From Lineus longissimus (lineage: Eukaryota; Nemertea; Pilidiophora; Heteronemertea; Lineidae): a stretch of DNA of 64,000 bases. The position numbers and the translations under genes were made by a program. Positions 22,277 to 32,740 of the stretch are shown here, piece by piece; within the stretch, counting starts at the first letter, position 1, and every line of letters starts with the position of its first letter. The DNA lies in the NCBI RefSeq assembly GCF_910592395.1, contig NC_088314.1:11160001-11224000 (forward strand). The letters are read 5' to 3'. The notes below the pieces were generated by a model. That model was not told the DNA's origin and searched no databases. It was given only the letters and a program-made list of their open reading frames with translations.

Positions 22277-25200
22277 TTAAGTGAAGCTCTCAGGAACTAT
22301 ACATCGCTGGACCTTTATCTGATCCAGATCAGAAACTTGCTCCTTCCAACGTACCCAGTTCTGATGAAGTTCATCAGATAACTTCTCATCCCAGTCAGTA
22401 CGATCCATCCAGGACTGTTGGAATAGCCGTTTGGCTACCAAAGTGAACGGTGCTAACAAACCCATCGGGTCGTAAATTCGATGAAGTTGTTGTAAAACAG
22501 TCCTACGAGTTTCACAGGGTACATTTTCCATCCTCTCGCAAAAGGAAAACATTAGTACGTCCTCTTTAGGAATGTACTTGATCCCCAACGTTTTTGTAGT
22601 AAATTGTTCCTCAGTGACGACTACTATACCACAGGCAAGATCTGACTCCTCTAATCCAGCCAAAGCTTCTGGTTTGTTGGACACAAATTTCCTGAGTGGG
22701 AATCCTCCAGATTTCAAGACTGTTTTCATGTCTACTGCTAAGCTTGCTGCTGCTGTGGTATTGTCTTCTCCAGACAGTACATCATCCACGAAAATATTTT
22801 CTGTTATTTCCTCAGTAGCCTTTGGGTATTCCTTTGTCTGTGTGAGTGCATGGTCCACTACAGTTTTGATACTCGAAAATGGAGATGATTTCAGACCAAA
22901 TGTTACTGTTTTCAGCCTGTAAACATCAGGTTTTTTACTAGTGTCCATGTCACGCCATAAGAATCTCTGTAGATCTTGATCTCCAGTTTGCATGCCGATT
23001 TGAAGAAACATTTTCTCTATATCTGCTACAAGCGCTACTTTATGTTTTCTGAAACGCAAAAGTATGGCAAGTGGGTCGGGCTGCAGTGCTGGTCCACTCA
23101 ACAATGTGTCATTTAGTGACACCCCCTCTGGTCCTTTGGCGGAGCCGTCAAACACAACACGCACCTTTGTGGTTGATTTATCCATTCTAACAACAGGGTG
23201 ATGAGGCAAGTACCATATTGCTTGCGCTTGTTTCTCCAATTCCTCAACTTTCTCGGCACGCCCTTTATCAACTAACTCTTGGATCTGTTCTTGGTAGGCC
23301 TTTCCCAAGTCTGGGTCCCTCTGTAATCTTCTTTCCAACCCCTCGAGACGTTTCTCTGCTAAGGTTCGATTTGATTCTAAAGACTTGTCCTTCCAGTCCG
23401 GATGGCGAATCAAACCTGTGACGTAATGACCATCTACGAGTTTGGTATTATCAAGATGCTGCTGCAATGCATCAGTCTCCAATTCTGTGGCTTGGTGCTT
23501 GACCTCATTAGGTAATATTCCCAAGTGTTCTAGGTCCCAATGTCTGGCTGCAAAGTCAGTTTCATTCTCCAAGGAAACTCTATGACACGTGTTTACCATA
23601 CCAATCTTTCCATGTCGTTGGTTTGGCTCCTCTACTGGACAGATACCTGAAAGTACCCATCCAAAATGACTCTTTGTGGCAGTTGGCATTCCTGGTGGTC
23701 CAGTTTTTCTCACAGGCAGTAAGATGTTTGTGGTATCCTCTAGCCCCAACATAACATCAATTTCAGCCGATTCACGGGGGTATGTGTCTGCTATCTGCAA
23801 TCCCTGTAAGTGTTGCAGCTTTGACAAATCTACTCTCACGCAGTTGAGGTCCATGCTAGGCTGATCAACTGTGTAGGCCTCTATCTCAAATTCCTCACCT
23901 TTCCAATTAGGAATAGCGCTTGATAGATGAAACTTAACTCTCTCTGTTTTCAATCTCATCTGGTTACCACCGGCTAGTGAAAATTCTGCCTCAACCTTGG
24001 GTCCTAGCAAGTCCAGTTTTCTTGCCATCTTGTTACTTATGAATGATACACCGCTGCCTGTATCAAATAAGATTCTCGCTACTGAAATTGCTCCTCGTGA
24101 TTCGATTCTTGCTAGAGTGGATTGCATCAATATCTCCTTTGGACCTGTAATGGCCTTGACAAGTCCTACACTCTTGGGAACCTCCGTTTTTTGACGTAGA
24201 CCTTGTACTTGCTCTTCTTCCGGTAGCTCTGGCTCACGATCATAATGGATCAAGGTATGATGTTTCTTCCCACATCTCTGACAGTGTCTTGAATTACAGT
24301 CTTTGACATAATGCGAAGCAAAGCAGTTAAAACAAAGTTTTAAACTCTTGACCTTGTCTATGCGATCACTGACACTCATGGCTTTGAAGGTCTGGCACTG
24401 ATAAAGTAGATGTGCTTCTTGGCATACAGGGCACTTGGGAGTTCGACTCTGCGTCTTCTGTTTTGATTGTCCAGCTTTAGGGTTACTTGTAGCATTGACA
24501 TTCAATGCATATGCACTTGGCTTGCCATAACTAGTACTAGTATGTTTTTTCTCTGGTTTCTGTGAGTGTGAAGTACTACTACTTGTGGTTGGTCGCTTTC
24601 CCCCCTCCATTTCCGTCCTTCGGGTAACTTGCAGGGCGTCGAGTAGCCTTTCCAGTAAGTCGGGAAATTTCAGAGGCAAAGTCGACTTGTTTTTTGCCTT
24701 CAGCTTTTCGCCATCCCACTTTCGCAACAGTGTTTTGGGAATTTTGGGCCTGACCAATGCCGTGAAAATCCAACTTGTTTCGTCTAGTTCACATAGAGCC
24801 TCGGTTTTCTTTAAAATATAATTCCATGCTGACACAAGCTTATGGCAGAATGGCTCCATGTCTTTTAGTGCAAGGGAGCTCGGTGCCTCCATGTTGGCTA
24901 TCTCGATTACAGCCTTCTGCACACAACTCTCCACGTCACCATACTTGCTTTCTAAAACTTGGAGGATGTCTTGGTAATCAGGATCTTTCATACCCGCTAC
25001 TAACTTTCTACACTCGCCCTCTAGTAATGTAATGGTAAAGTGCGTCTTTTCCACCTCCGAATAACCTGGCTTCGCCAACTCCGCTTCTAACAGCTCTCGC
25101 CATTGATCAAAGAAATGCGGATCGCCGCTAAATTTTGGTATGGGTAGCTCTCTCTTCTTCTTGGTCAAAGTTGACAAGATGGTTGTGAGCTGCTCTCCTG

Positions 25201-25717
25201 ATATTCCATTGTTCATGGATTTAAAAGCCTCTGCTAAACCCTTTGTTAACACTTCAATGTTGCTCTGGCTACTATGATGGGATCCTTTGCCCTCACTCTC
25301 ACTCCTCTCCTTTGTCGGCCTGAACCAGTCTTTCTCCAACCTCTGGATCTTGGCATCACAGTTGAAGTACCTCTCTCTATAGTCTTGCTCATCTTTATCT
25401 TCTCTTCTCCTCTGGTCGTCAGACATAGCGTTCAGCCTCTCCTCGTTATCTCTGTGATAATCCACTTGGTCTTGAGTATCTTGCAAGTCCATGTAGGCTG
25501 ACTTCAACTGTTCTCTGGCAGACATGGCTGCCCTCACTTTAATCTCATTCTCGGGTGAACGGTCATCATCGTCTAATGCTGGAAGAACATCATCATAATA
25601 TCGGAACAAGGATTTCTCCAACTTGGTGTATCTCTGCCGATTGATGCGCCTCCTTTCCAATAGGAATTCAAGCGTTGCTGGCTCAGCAGCCACACTTTTA
25701 CCCTTAGTAGTCGCCAT
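22277..25717 (-). CDS. BEL-2 gag-protease-RT polyprotein (1146 codons, open)
   Basis: ATG at 25717. Residues about 1-160 are highly charged and helical, about 170-370 the BEL Gag region (LPIPKFSGDPHFFDQW; TLLEGECRKLV). About 415-500 hold zinc clusters (CPVCQEAHLLYQC; CFNCFASHYVKDC; CQRCGKKHH). The protease has ILFDTGSGVSFIS with a canonical DTG. RT runs from YLPHHPVVRMDK through VRVVFDGSAKG, ALVADIEKMFLQIG, VTFGLKSSPFS and the box NIFVDDVLSG (FVDD) to YDPMGLLAPFTL. All catalytic residues are present. The ORF is uninterrupted until it enters Insert-H copy B, whose first bases supply the stop codon, so the natural polyprotein is truncated before RNase H. Confidence 0.93.
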   Translation of the reverse strand: MATTKGKSVAAEPATLEFLLERRRINRQRYTKLEKSLFRYYDDVLPALDDDDRSPENEIKVRAAMSAREQLKSAYMDLQDTQDQVDYHRDNEERLNAMSDDQRRREDKDEQDYRERYFNCDAKIQRLEKDWFRPTKERSESEGKGSHHSSQSNIEVLTKGLAEAFKSMNNGISGEQLTTILSTLTKKKRELPIPKFSGDPHFFDQWRELLEAELAKPGYSEVEKTHFTITLLEGECRKLVAGMKDPDYQDILQVLESKYGDVESCVQKAVIEIANMEAPSSLALKDMEPFCHKLVSAWNYILKKTEALCELDETSWIFTALVRPKIPKTLLRKWDGEKLKAKNKSTLPLKFPDLLERLLDALQVTRRTEMEGGKRPTTSSSTSHSQKPEKKHTSTSYGKPSAYALNVNATSNPKAGQSKQKTQSRTPKCPVCQEAHLLYQCQTFKAMSVSDRIDKVKSLKLCFNCFASHYVKDCNSRHCQRCGKKHHTLIHYDREPELPEEEQVQGLRQKTEVPKSVGLVKAITGPKEILMQSTLARIESRGAISVARILFDTGSGVSFISNKMARKLDLLGPKVEAEFSLAGGNQMRLKTERVKFHLSSAIPNWKGEEFEIEAYTVDQPSMDLNCVRVDLSKLQHLQGLQIADTYPRESAEIDVMLGLEDTTNILLPVRKTGPPGMPTATKSHFGWVLSGICPVEEPNQRHGKIGMVNTCHRVSLENETDFAARHWDLEHLGILPNEVKHQATELETDALQQHLDNTKLVDGHYVTGLIRHPDWKDKSLESNRTLAEKRLEGLERRLQRDPDLGKAYQEQIQELVDKGRAEKVEELEKQAQAIWYLPHHPVVRMDKSTTKVRVVFDGSAKGPEGVSLNDTLLSGPALQPDPLAILLRFRKHKVALVADIEKMFLQIGMQTGDQDLQRFLWRDMDTSKKPDVYRLKTVTFGLKSSPFSSIKTVVDHALTQTKEYPKATEEITENIFVDDVLSGEDNTTAAASLAVDMKTVLKSGGFPLRKFVSNKPEALAGLEESDLACGIVVVTEEQFTTKTLGIKYIPKEDVLMFSFCERMENVPCETRRTVLQQLHRIYDPMGLLAPFTLVAKRLFQQSWMDRTDWDEKLSDELHQNWVRWKEQVSDLDQIKVQRCIVPESFT

Positions 25718-27321
25718 TACATGTATGTCAGTGATTTTAGGACAGATGAAGCAGTATTGATAATTTTTAAAACAATTATTACGTTAACGTAACCCACTTG
25801 AGAACTTAACCCTCACTATTTGTGACCTGGTAAAACTTTGAGACTTATAATAAATTGGTATACCGAGGAATGATAAACCTTGTCAAATTACCATAAAAAG
25901 ACCATTGCATATTGCACCAAAATCACTATCTACTCATGAAAACCACTGAGATTTGAACTGAATGGCAATCTCAAGACTCATATAAACACTTTGACTATAA
26001 AAGTACAATGTATAAACACACGATAACTCAACACTATACAAACATGGTCACCTCTTAAGTATTGTGACAGCGTTACTTTATCTTAAGGTCAATAATTAGT
26101 CACAGTATTTACTATGATTATTCTATGAAATACAAATGTAGTAAGACCAAACTGTAACTCAAACACTCTTGAGAATCACTACCGGTAACCGTTTTAAATA
26201 AAATGCAACTCTAATCTACATGTAATCCATATCAAAATTGAATACCTGTATCATGTATGCCTCAACATGGCAGATGCCAGATTCAGTAAATACCAATAAA
26301 CACAACGTGGCACTTATACTCTTGACACTCACTGAAAGAAACTCTGATGGCTCACACTCAACTCAGATTAGGCTGACTAAATCCTTACTTTTAGATTTAT
26401 CAAACCGTTACCTGTTAAAGATTACCAAACATACACTAACAGTAATACCTCTGTAAAATGCAAACTCAGTATTTGGCATAAATTTAACACATGGTAAGAC
26501 AGGACACTTATACTGAAAGTGAAACAAGAAGTCAAAGACTTAAAACTCAGGGTAAGAAAGAATCACCTTTTTGGATTCATACGTGGTTGAACTCATACAC
26601 ACTGCAGTAAGTTTGACATCTTTTAGTCAAAGCATAAACTCATAATTCTAGGGGAAAGCTAGAAAACACTCGGATACGAATTTAGTCAAAGTACACGCAG
26701 ATGTCCTCCACAACTCAGTCTTAACTCAGCGACAAGACGTATCTGCATAATTCGGCGATGTCTGGAACAGCGACGATTCTCACTCATGTAGTCGTCAAGA
26801 TTCCTGGTCCTCATAGATGATGCATCTGTGCTGGGAGCTGCTCAGCAATGTACGACAACTAACGGATGCTCGAAAAGCACGTGCACGTGGAACTCAGGAA
26901 CTCGGGTTTTCCACAAACTACACGCTAAAGACAGTCCGACTCACTCTGCTCAGGCCATGCACGAATTGTCATTGCATGGGTTGGGTGAATCCTCGAAAGA
27001 CAGAAGAGAAAGTCACACCCTGCACCTCTGTCAAGGCTCAACTCAAAATTCGTTTTTTCGGATGCACAACTCTCACAATGTCAAATTACTCATTTGTATT
27101 GAGTACTGTTGATCACAGTGTCCCACCTCAGGTCCACCGTACTACTCGACTGCACACCGCACAACTCCGGAGTGCATGAAAGACAACATTTTGCAACCAC
27201 GTGCATTGGATGCCTGTATATGCTTAGTGCATCAATAGTGCATCACTGCGATCACTGCCACTGCCGCGCCGGCACATCGGATCGATTGGCGACTGTCCTG
27301 ATCCGGTCGGAGAGACCATAA
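25718..27321 (-). other. BEL-2 5' leader (1.6 kb)
   Basis: Between the 5' LTR and the gag start lie 1.6 kb without a recognisable ORF. The part near the gene is AT-rich with many short CAAACTCA/ACTCAAC-like runs; the part near the LTR (26800-27320) is more GC-balanced. Such a long leader beside a 124-bp LTR is unusual; it may hold packaging and promoter sequence. Confidence 0.6.
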
Positions 27322-27445
27322 TGTTCTGTAGGGACTGTATATTGATTAAGGATTCTAAAATACAAATTCATCGCACGTGCTCTCATATCTCGCCATTGCT
27401 CGTTGTTGTCGTTACACATAAACCGTCTCAACCAAATACACAACA
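27322..27445 (-). repeat. BEL-2 5' LTR
   Basis: 124 bp, identical by eye to the 3' copy. Its short length leaves little room for a U3 promoter. Confidence 0.95.
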
Positions 27446-27450
27446 TCAAT

Positions 27451-27967
27451 GATAAGCGCGCCGCTGCGTGAGTTATTACAGAAAGACGCTAGTTGGCACT
27501 GGGACGACACGCAGAAAAACGCAACTGAGATTCTCAAGAGAAAGCTAACTGAGGTACCAGTGCTCAGTTATCACGACCCCAAGAAGGAGTTGACGGTCAC
27601 GGCGGACGCATCAAAAGACGGGATAGGAGCCGCGCTACTACAGGAACGTCACCCAATTGCATTCACGCCCAGTGCCTTAACTTCTTGTGACCAGAACTAT
27701 GCACAAATCGAGAAGGAAACACTTGCAGCAACCTTCGCCTGCGAGAGATTCCATCAGTATGTTCATGGACGAGACCTCACGATCAAATCCGATCATAAAC
27801 CGCTTGAAACCATAGTCAGGAAACCATTGTCAGGATATTCAAAGGAAACCTCATAGTCGTACCGCGAACACTCAGACCGGAAATGATAGAAATCATTCAT
27901 CAAGGACATTTAGGCATAGAATTGCGCAAGCGCAGAGCTAGACAATTGCTATTTTGGCCAAACATGT
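27451..27967 (+). pseudogene. Gypsy-A RNase H and integrase zinc region
   Basis: Right of BEL-2 the plus strand reads SAPLRELLQKDASWHWDD, LTVTADASKDGIGAALLQ, YAQIEKETLAATFACERF and LTIKSDHKPLETI, the RNase H of Ty3/gypsy elements. After an internal deletion near 27845 it continues as LIVVPRTLRPEMIEIIHQGH and LRKRRARQLLFWPNM, the integrase H-H part. The sequence is cut at 27967 by Gypsy-B; the integrase resumes at 58613. Confidence 0.9.
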
Positions 27968-28141
27968 TTTTGTATCGTTGACTTTGTAGAGAGTTGATGA
28001 CGACGGATTTAATAGAATATAACAATAACATGATTGATTTTATTTATCATTCCACTTCCGGTTGCTCGGTCTCACTTTACAGTTACATGATAGTACATAT
28101 ATATACAGTGGTCTCACTAAGCAGTTGCGTGGTACCAACTC
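27968..28141 (-). repeat. Gypsy-B 3' LTR
   Basis: About 175 bp with clear similarity to 58438-58612 (shared GACTTTGTAGA, AACAATAACATGATTG, TTTATTTATCATTC, GTGGTCTCACTAAGCAG). The two copies differ at many positions, more than the BEL LTR pairs, so this insertion is older. On the minus strand AAAAAGGGAG just upstream of it is a plausible polypurine tract. Confidence 0.8.
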
Positions 28142-28421
28142 CCTTTTTAGACAACAACCTATCTAGTATTCAAAAGACCAATGGAGATAAATCACATACA
28201 AATCAAAGGAGTTTAACTAGTCAATTTCAATTCAGTATACCCTACCACTGAAGTAAGCTTTATCAGATTTGCATTTAAGTCTACATGTTAAAAGAGCCTG
28301 CATCTTTTACAGAGTCTGAATCAAATGAAAGAGTCAGAATGAGAATAAGTATGCTTCTTAAAATATCTGTATGAAAATGCTTCTGAGAGTCTTTATGAAA
28401 TGGCATTTAAGTTAAGCATTT
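28142..28421 (-). other. Gypsy-B 3' untranslated region
   Basis: 280 bp of AT-rich sequence between the pol stop codon (28422-28424) and the 3' LTR. It contains no recognisable env or other ORF. Confidence 0.6.
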
Positions 28422-28750
28422 TTACTTCACAAAATCACTGTTACTGAACTTAGGATTGGGCTTCACAAACCTGCCAGCTCTTGTCCAGGGGCCACCGCAT
28501 AGAAACTCCGCTAGTGACTATCGGTGTAGGTCGACAGTGAACGGAGCCTTAGCGGTGGTTCTATGCGGGCATTCGTCGATAGAGAGCGCATCGAAACTCC
28601 GTCAGCTGGCGGCCCGCTACCAGTCCCGATAAGGGGCCGCATAGAAACTCCACTAGACTGTCGATAACGCTATCGACAGGCATATTTGCTGGAGGAACTC
28701 GGAGCACCTCTAGTGAGGCCGCTAGTGATTGTGCAGGGCCATTCGTCAAC

Positions 28751-29998
28751 ATGTGGCGCGTTGCGGTGGACGCATTTTTTGGAAATGGAGACAATGTGGA
28801 ACAAACAAGAAATTTTCGGCAAAGAATTAATCCATTTGAGGATTTCGATGACGATAACTTTTTCAGAAAATATAGGTTCCCGAAGCCTATATTTACTGAA
28901 CTGCTGGATATTCTCGAGCCGGCCCTTGAGCGAAATACACACAGGTACTAACAATAACTTCTATCCATGCATTAATTAGTATGATTACATGGAAGTGATG
29001 TTCAACCATCATGCATGTCGGCCTATGCTGTAAAAACCACAAAATTAATTTGGAATACAATACAGTCCCCCTTTTAATGTAGGCCTAGTTGATTAAGAAT
29101 TGCATCTTTACTGCTATATCATTCCAGGTCCCACGTGTTGGATAGCTCGCTTCAGCTATGTACTGCCGTCCGATACTTCGCCCAAGGAGGGTTCCTGCCA
29201 ATGGTAGGGGATGTGCACGGTATCGGTCCAAGAGTAACAAGCAAGTGCATTCACACCGTAGCTCAAGCCATTTGTGATCGTATGGACCGATTCATCCGAT
29301 GGCCAACAGTCGACGAAATAGGCATAGCTAAGAGGCAATTCTATGAAAGATTTCAATTCCCGTGCATAGTCGGCCTCATCGATGGTAGCCAAGTACCTAT
29401 TCAAGGTCCATTTCCACCTGCTAATGAAGCCGTGTACATTTGTAGGAAAGGATTCCACTCAATCAATGTTCAAATTGTTTGTGATATGAACTTGAATATC
29501 ATTGATTTAGACGCAAGATGGCCCGGGTCAACCCACGACTCCTTCATTCTTCGCAATTCCCACATATGGGACATGTTCGAACAAGGGCGGGTTATTCCAA
29601 ATACCTGGCTCCTCGGCGATAGTGGATATCCGCAGAAACCATGGCTCATGACACCATACCAGAATCCAGCAAATGATGCGCAGGAACGATATAACACGCA
29701 GCACAAGCACATTCGCTCCATCGTTGAACGGTGTAATGGGGTGTGGAAGATGAGATGGAGATGCCTTACCAAACCAAACATGTTTCAGCCGGCAAAAGCG
29801 TCGAAAATTATAGCAGCATGCGGTGCACTGCATAATTTTGCTGTTGCACATGGAATTCCCATAGGTGAAGAAATTGACGAGGATCTCATCAATCAGCAGC
29901 ATGACGACCCGAATCATGATCCGGAACCCAACGTTGGGAATGATGGTGCTCGTGCACGTGAGGATCTTGTGCGCCGAGTTTTCACCCGCAGACAATAA
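28751..29998 (+). CDS. Harbinger transposase nuclease (HARBI1-like, DDE_Tnp_4), two exons
   Basis: Exon 1 is 28751-28944 (ATG, FFGNGDNVEQTRNF ... TELLDILEPALERNTH) with donor AG|GTACTA. The intron ends TTCCAG at 29127. Exon 2 is 29128-29998. The spliced protein is about 354 residues, the usual length for the family. The N-terminal part is helical (LCTAVRYFAQGGFLPMVGDV, the HTH-like segment). Catalytic motifs are GLIDGSQVPI (first Asp), DARWPGSTHDSFIL (second Asp), LGDSGYP, and IVERCNGVWKMRW (Glu), so the DDE triad is present. No stop or frameshift was seen. It needs the Myb-like partner for DNA binding and nuclear import in known Harbingers; that partner gene here has a frameshift. Confidence 0.93.
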
Positions 29999-30059
29999 AC
30001 TGTTTTAATGGTAAGGGGCCATTCACAATTTTCAACATTTTCACACACATACACGGTGT

Positions 30060-30100
30060 GGAATACTTTTCCAGCCCCCCCCCCCCCCGCCCCCTAAAAA
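30060..30100. repeat. C-rich simple repeat
   Basis: A run of C with one G, followed by a run of A, downstream of the transposase gene. Low-complexity sequence prone to length error. Confidence 0.8.
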
Positions 30101-30311
30101 AAACATTTTGACTGGCATATAAACATTTTATGAAGTGTACATTCGGAGCTTATTTACCCCCTCCCCTAAAGTGTACCACTTGACTTGTATGCTTGTGAAC
30201 ATTTTGACATTTGTGAACGGTCCCTATACTTATTAAATAAGGTAACAACGGGAATATTTCAATATGCCTCATTTTAAACTTCTACAGCTTTTCTTATTAG
30301 GCATAACCGGG

Positions 30312-31569
30312 CTAATCAAATGAAGGAAATGGCTGCCAAATGTTGGTGCCACTAGCACTCGGCGCAGGAACTAGGTCAGTGAATGTACCGGTTTCTGAAG
30401 ACTGGTTCGGCGTGAAATGACGCCTTAGCTTTTCCTGGTAGTACCACATTTTCAGATGGTACATATCTTCCTGTATGTTTAGCTTCTTTTTCTCTACCTC
30501 TAACTTTTCCTTTTCAATCTCAAGCATCTTCTCATAGTATTGCGAAGAAGTCATTCCTTCCGTTCCCGAAGAAACTTTTGCTTTTTTTGGCATAGGCCGG
30601 GGCGTATCAGATCGAGAAGCTGGCGTGTCGGATCGAACCGATGACCTGTCTGATGGAGCATCTGCTGGCGTATCCGGTCGACTACGTGATTCATCCGCTG
30701 TACTGCTAATTGCAACCTGTCGGAATCCGGGCGTGAGGGCAGGCGCAGACTGAGCAAACGCAGCAGAGTTCGATGTAACACCGCCTGGGATTCCTGAAGC
30801 GAGAAAAGTATATGCAGAAGTAGGCCTATTGCCACACTGGGAAGTGATACCCAGCATCTTTTATTACATTTTTTGTTATCTAAAAATCCATGAGTGAAGT
30901 ACACTCAGATCATATCCCTTTAAACATTTTGCATTTAGTGTATTTTGTGTGGATCAAAGACATTATAATCAGAATATTAAAAGGTGCTGAATTGGCTTAA
31001 ACAAATCACATCAGTTTTCAGACGTCCTTTCAAAATCCGGATATATTCCCGCAATTTTTTGCGAAATACGCGTGCAATAAAGTATTAACGAAGCTATGGG
31101 TATACCGTTTCGCGTGTCTAGCATTAAACAAAGTGGGTATGGTTTTGCATTTCGACATTCCTTACCTGTAACCTGTTCTGGCTGAAGACAATGAAATATC
31201 ATCCTTTCCTGTTCTGTCAGTATATCGATATCTTCCTCCTGCAACGCTGGACATTCTCCTCCTCCCGTTTTGCCCATCTCCGCTGCACGTTGCCGATGTC
31301 TTTTCGCCACCTTCCCTTACGTCGCGTTTCAATTTCCCCCATTTGTCAATGATGCTGTCCCAGGATCTTTCCGTCGGGCTAACCGCATTCACTGCGCTAA
31401 TGATTTCTTCTTTTATTTTGTTTTTGTCTTTTTTGGACAATTCACTCGAGAAAGAGGCATCCAACTTTTCGTGATGCTTCGAAAATAAGCGGATGATAGT
31501 TTGCTTTTCTTCAACGCTGTAGTCGGCAGCTCTCGCTCTCTTCGTTTTAGTCTTCGAATGCTCTGCCAT
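30312..31569 (-). pseudogene. Harbinger Myb/SANT-like DNA-binding protein, two exons, one frameshift
   Basis: Exon 1 is 31166-31569 from ATG at 31569: a basic start (KTKTKRARAADYS), then a Myb/SANT-like trihelix (EEKQTIIRLFSKHHEK ... SWDSIIDKWGKLKRDVRE). Near 31300-31320 the frame shifts by one base; the other frame carries the family-typical continuation (KRHRQRAAEMGKTGGGECPA ... MIFHCLQPEQVTG), which is also the frame that splices correctly (CAG|GTAAGG to TTCAG|GAATCC) into exon 2 at 30312-30793. Exon 2 encodes a Ser/Pro/Thr-rich linker with SDTPxSRSDTP repeats and a C-terminal coiled coil (YYEKMLEIEKEKLEVEKKKL). The family binds the TIRs and escorts the nuclease. The single shift makes this copy probably inactive unless it is a sequence error. 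Confidence 0.85.
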
Positions 31570-31887
31570 TTTTCGCCTTTACCATGTGAATAACACTAGG
31601 CCTACACCGCATGCACATAGCGAAATTGAAATCCGCGACCTATTACCGGACCTATTACGAAAATGCAGACAAGAGAAATGAAAAAATAACGCGTGAAATG
31701 CATGTGGGGCCCACGACGGCAGCCCGATACGCAAACTTCCGACAGCTTGTCGGCAGACTTCACTAGCGGGGTCCTATCGACGCTTCTATGCGGCCTCCAG
31801 AATTACCCCGCCACGGTATCGGCCGACAAGGTCCCGCTAGTGACCAGCGGGCCGTTCACTAGCGGAGTTTCTATGCGGCCGGCCCTG

Positions 31888-32740
31888 GTCACAACAACAG
31901 GAGTGTTGGTATAGCTTGGTACCACATAAGTCATGGTAGTAGTAGGGGTAGGCCTTGTTACAGGTTTCTGTGTAGGCCTAGCTACAGCACTACGACTCTG
32001 TTGAGTGGGTTCCTGAGGACCTTGGGCTACATGTACCGGTACATTGGTACTGCTGTGTTTATTCAATGCATCATTCAAGAGTTGCCCTGTACAGACATAA
32101 AAAGAATCATCAATTGGAACCCTTCTCAAGAATTTGGCATTTCTCACATACTTCTTCCCTGTCATAGTATTCACACCTTCAAATGTGTTCTCATCCTTGG
32201 ATGCTATAATGACATGTTTCACAGTACTATACTTGGGATCCAAATTCCCACCCTTCAGTACATTGGCCACATAGACAACATCACCAACTTGCAAATCATT
32301 GCACTAACCATGTCTTTTCTTGTCAGTATAGGCCTTCATCTTATCTATATACAGATCATGATACTCTTGATGAGGAGGTTTCTGATCACAAGGCTTTTCA
32401 CACTCCAAAAGTGGTAACTTGGTCCTAATCTCACACCCAAGCAACAGGACAGCAGGTGACATACCTGATGATCTACAAGGAGTGGACCTGTATGACATCA
32501 ACGTCTTTGCTAGCTCAAATTGCCAGTGTTTACCAGAAATTACGGCACATTCAAAGACTTCTTCAAGTACCTGTGGAATCGTTCCACCTTCCCATTAGTT
32601 CTAGGGTAATAGGGACTGGCTTTCACATGGCCGATGCCACATGATTCAAAAAAAGACTCTGTTATTTGGCCTACAAACTGTTGACCATTGTCAGTAACTA
32701 CTGTCTGGCAAAAACCCAGCCTAACGAAAACTTCAGCAAG
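31888..32740 (-). pseudogene. Gypsy-B integrase core and C-terminus
   Basis: From 32740 downward the minus strand reads LAEVFVRLGFCQTVVTDNGQ (second catalytic Asp), YYPRTNGKVERFHRYLK (Glu in the ERFH context), then after frameshifts YRSTPCRSSGMSPAVLLLG and a C-terminal tail with GDVVYVANVLKGGN and KYVRNAKFLRRVP. A Thr/Pro-rich tail enters the Harbinger insertion at 31887 and resumes beyond it (28482-28422) with GRFVKPNPKFSNS before a TAA. The zinc-binding part and first Asp are missing: a deletion at the BEL-4 boundary removed them. Confidence 0.85.

Larger units (their letters stand above)
16872..27445 (-). mobile_element. BEL-2, a BEL/Pao LTR retrotransposon (10.6 kb)
   Basis: Short 124-bp LTRs at 16872-16995 and 27322-27445 look identical by eye and have TGTTGTG...CAGAACA ends on the coding strand. 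A perfect 5-bp target duplication TCAAT flanks it (16867-16871, 27446-27450). On the coding strand a purine tract TTTTCAGGGGGGAG abuts the 3' LTR, and TTATGGTCTCTCCGACCGG follows the 5' LTR as a likely primer-binding region. Coding order is gag-protease-RT (25717-22277), RNase H, integrase to 17445. Pol is interrupted by Insert-H copy B and carries small frameshifts. Confidence 0.95.
28486..31887 (+). mobile_element. PIF/Harbinger DNA transposon (3.4 kb)
   Basis: Terminal inverted repeats CAGGGGCCACCGCATAGAAA (left) and CAGGGCCGGCCGCATAGAAA (inverse of right) continue into CTCCGCTAGTGA. A 3-bp target duplication GTC lies at 28483-28485 and 31888-31890; 3 bp is the Harbinger size, although the usual target is TWA. 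Removing it restores the coding frame at the Gypsy-B pol C-terminus. Inside are a spliced nuclease gene on the plus strand and a Myb/SANT-like gene on the minus strand, the standard two-gene plan. Subterminal copies of the CATAGAAACTCC motif occur near both ends. Confidence 0.93.

Noticed and set aside
28142-28421. Possible env gene of Gypsy-B
   Set aside because: Too short, no open frame, no signal or transmembrane segment.
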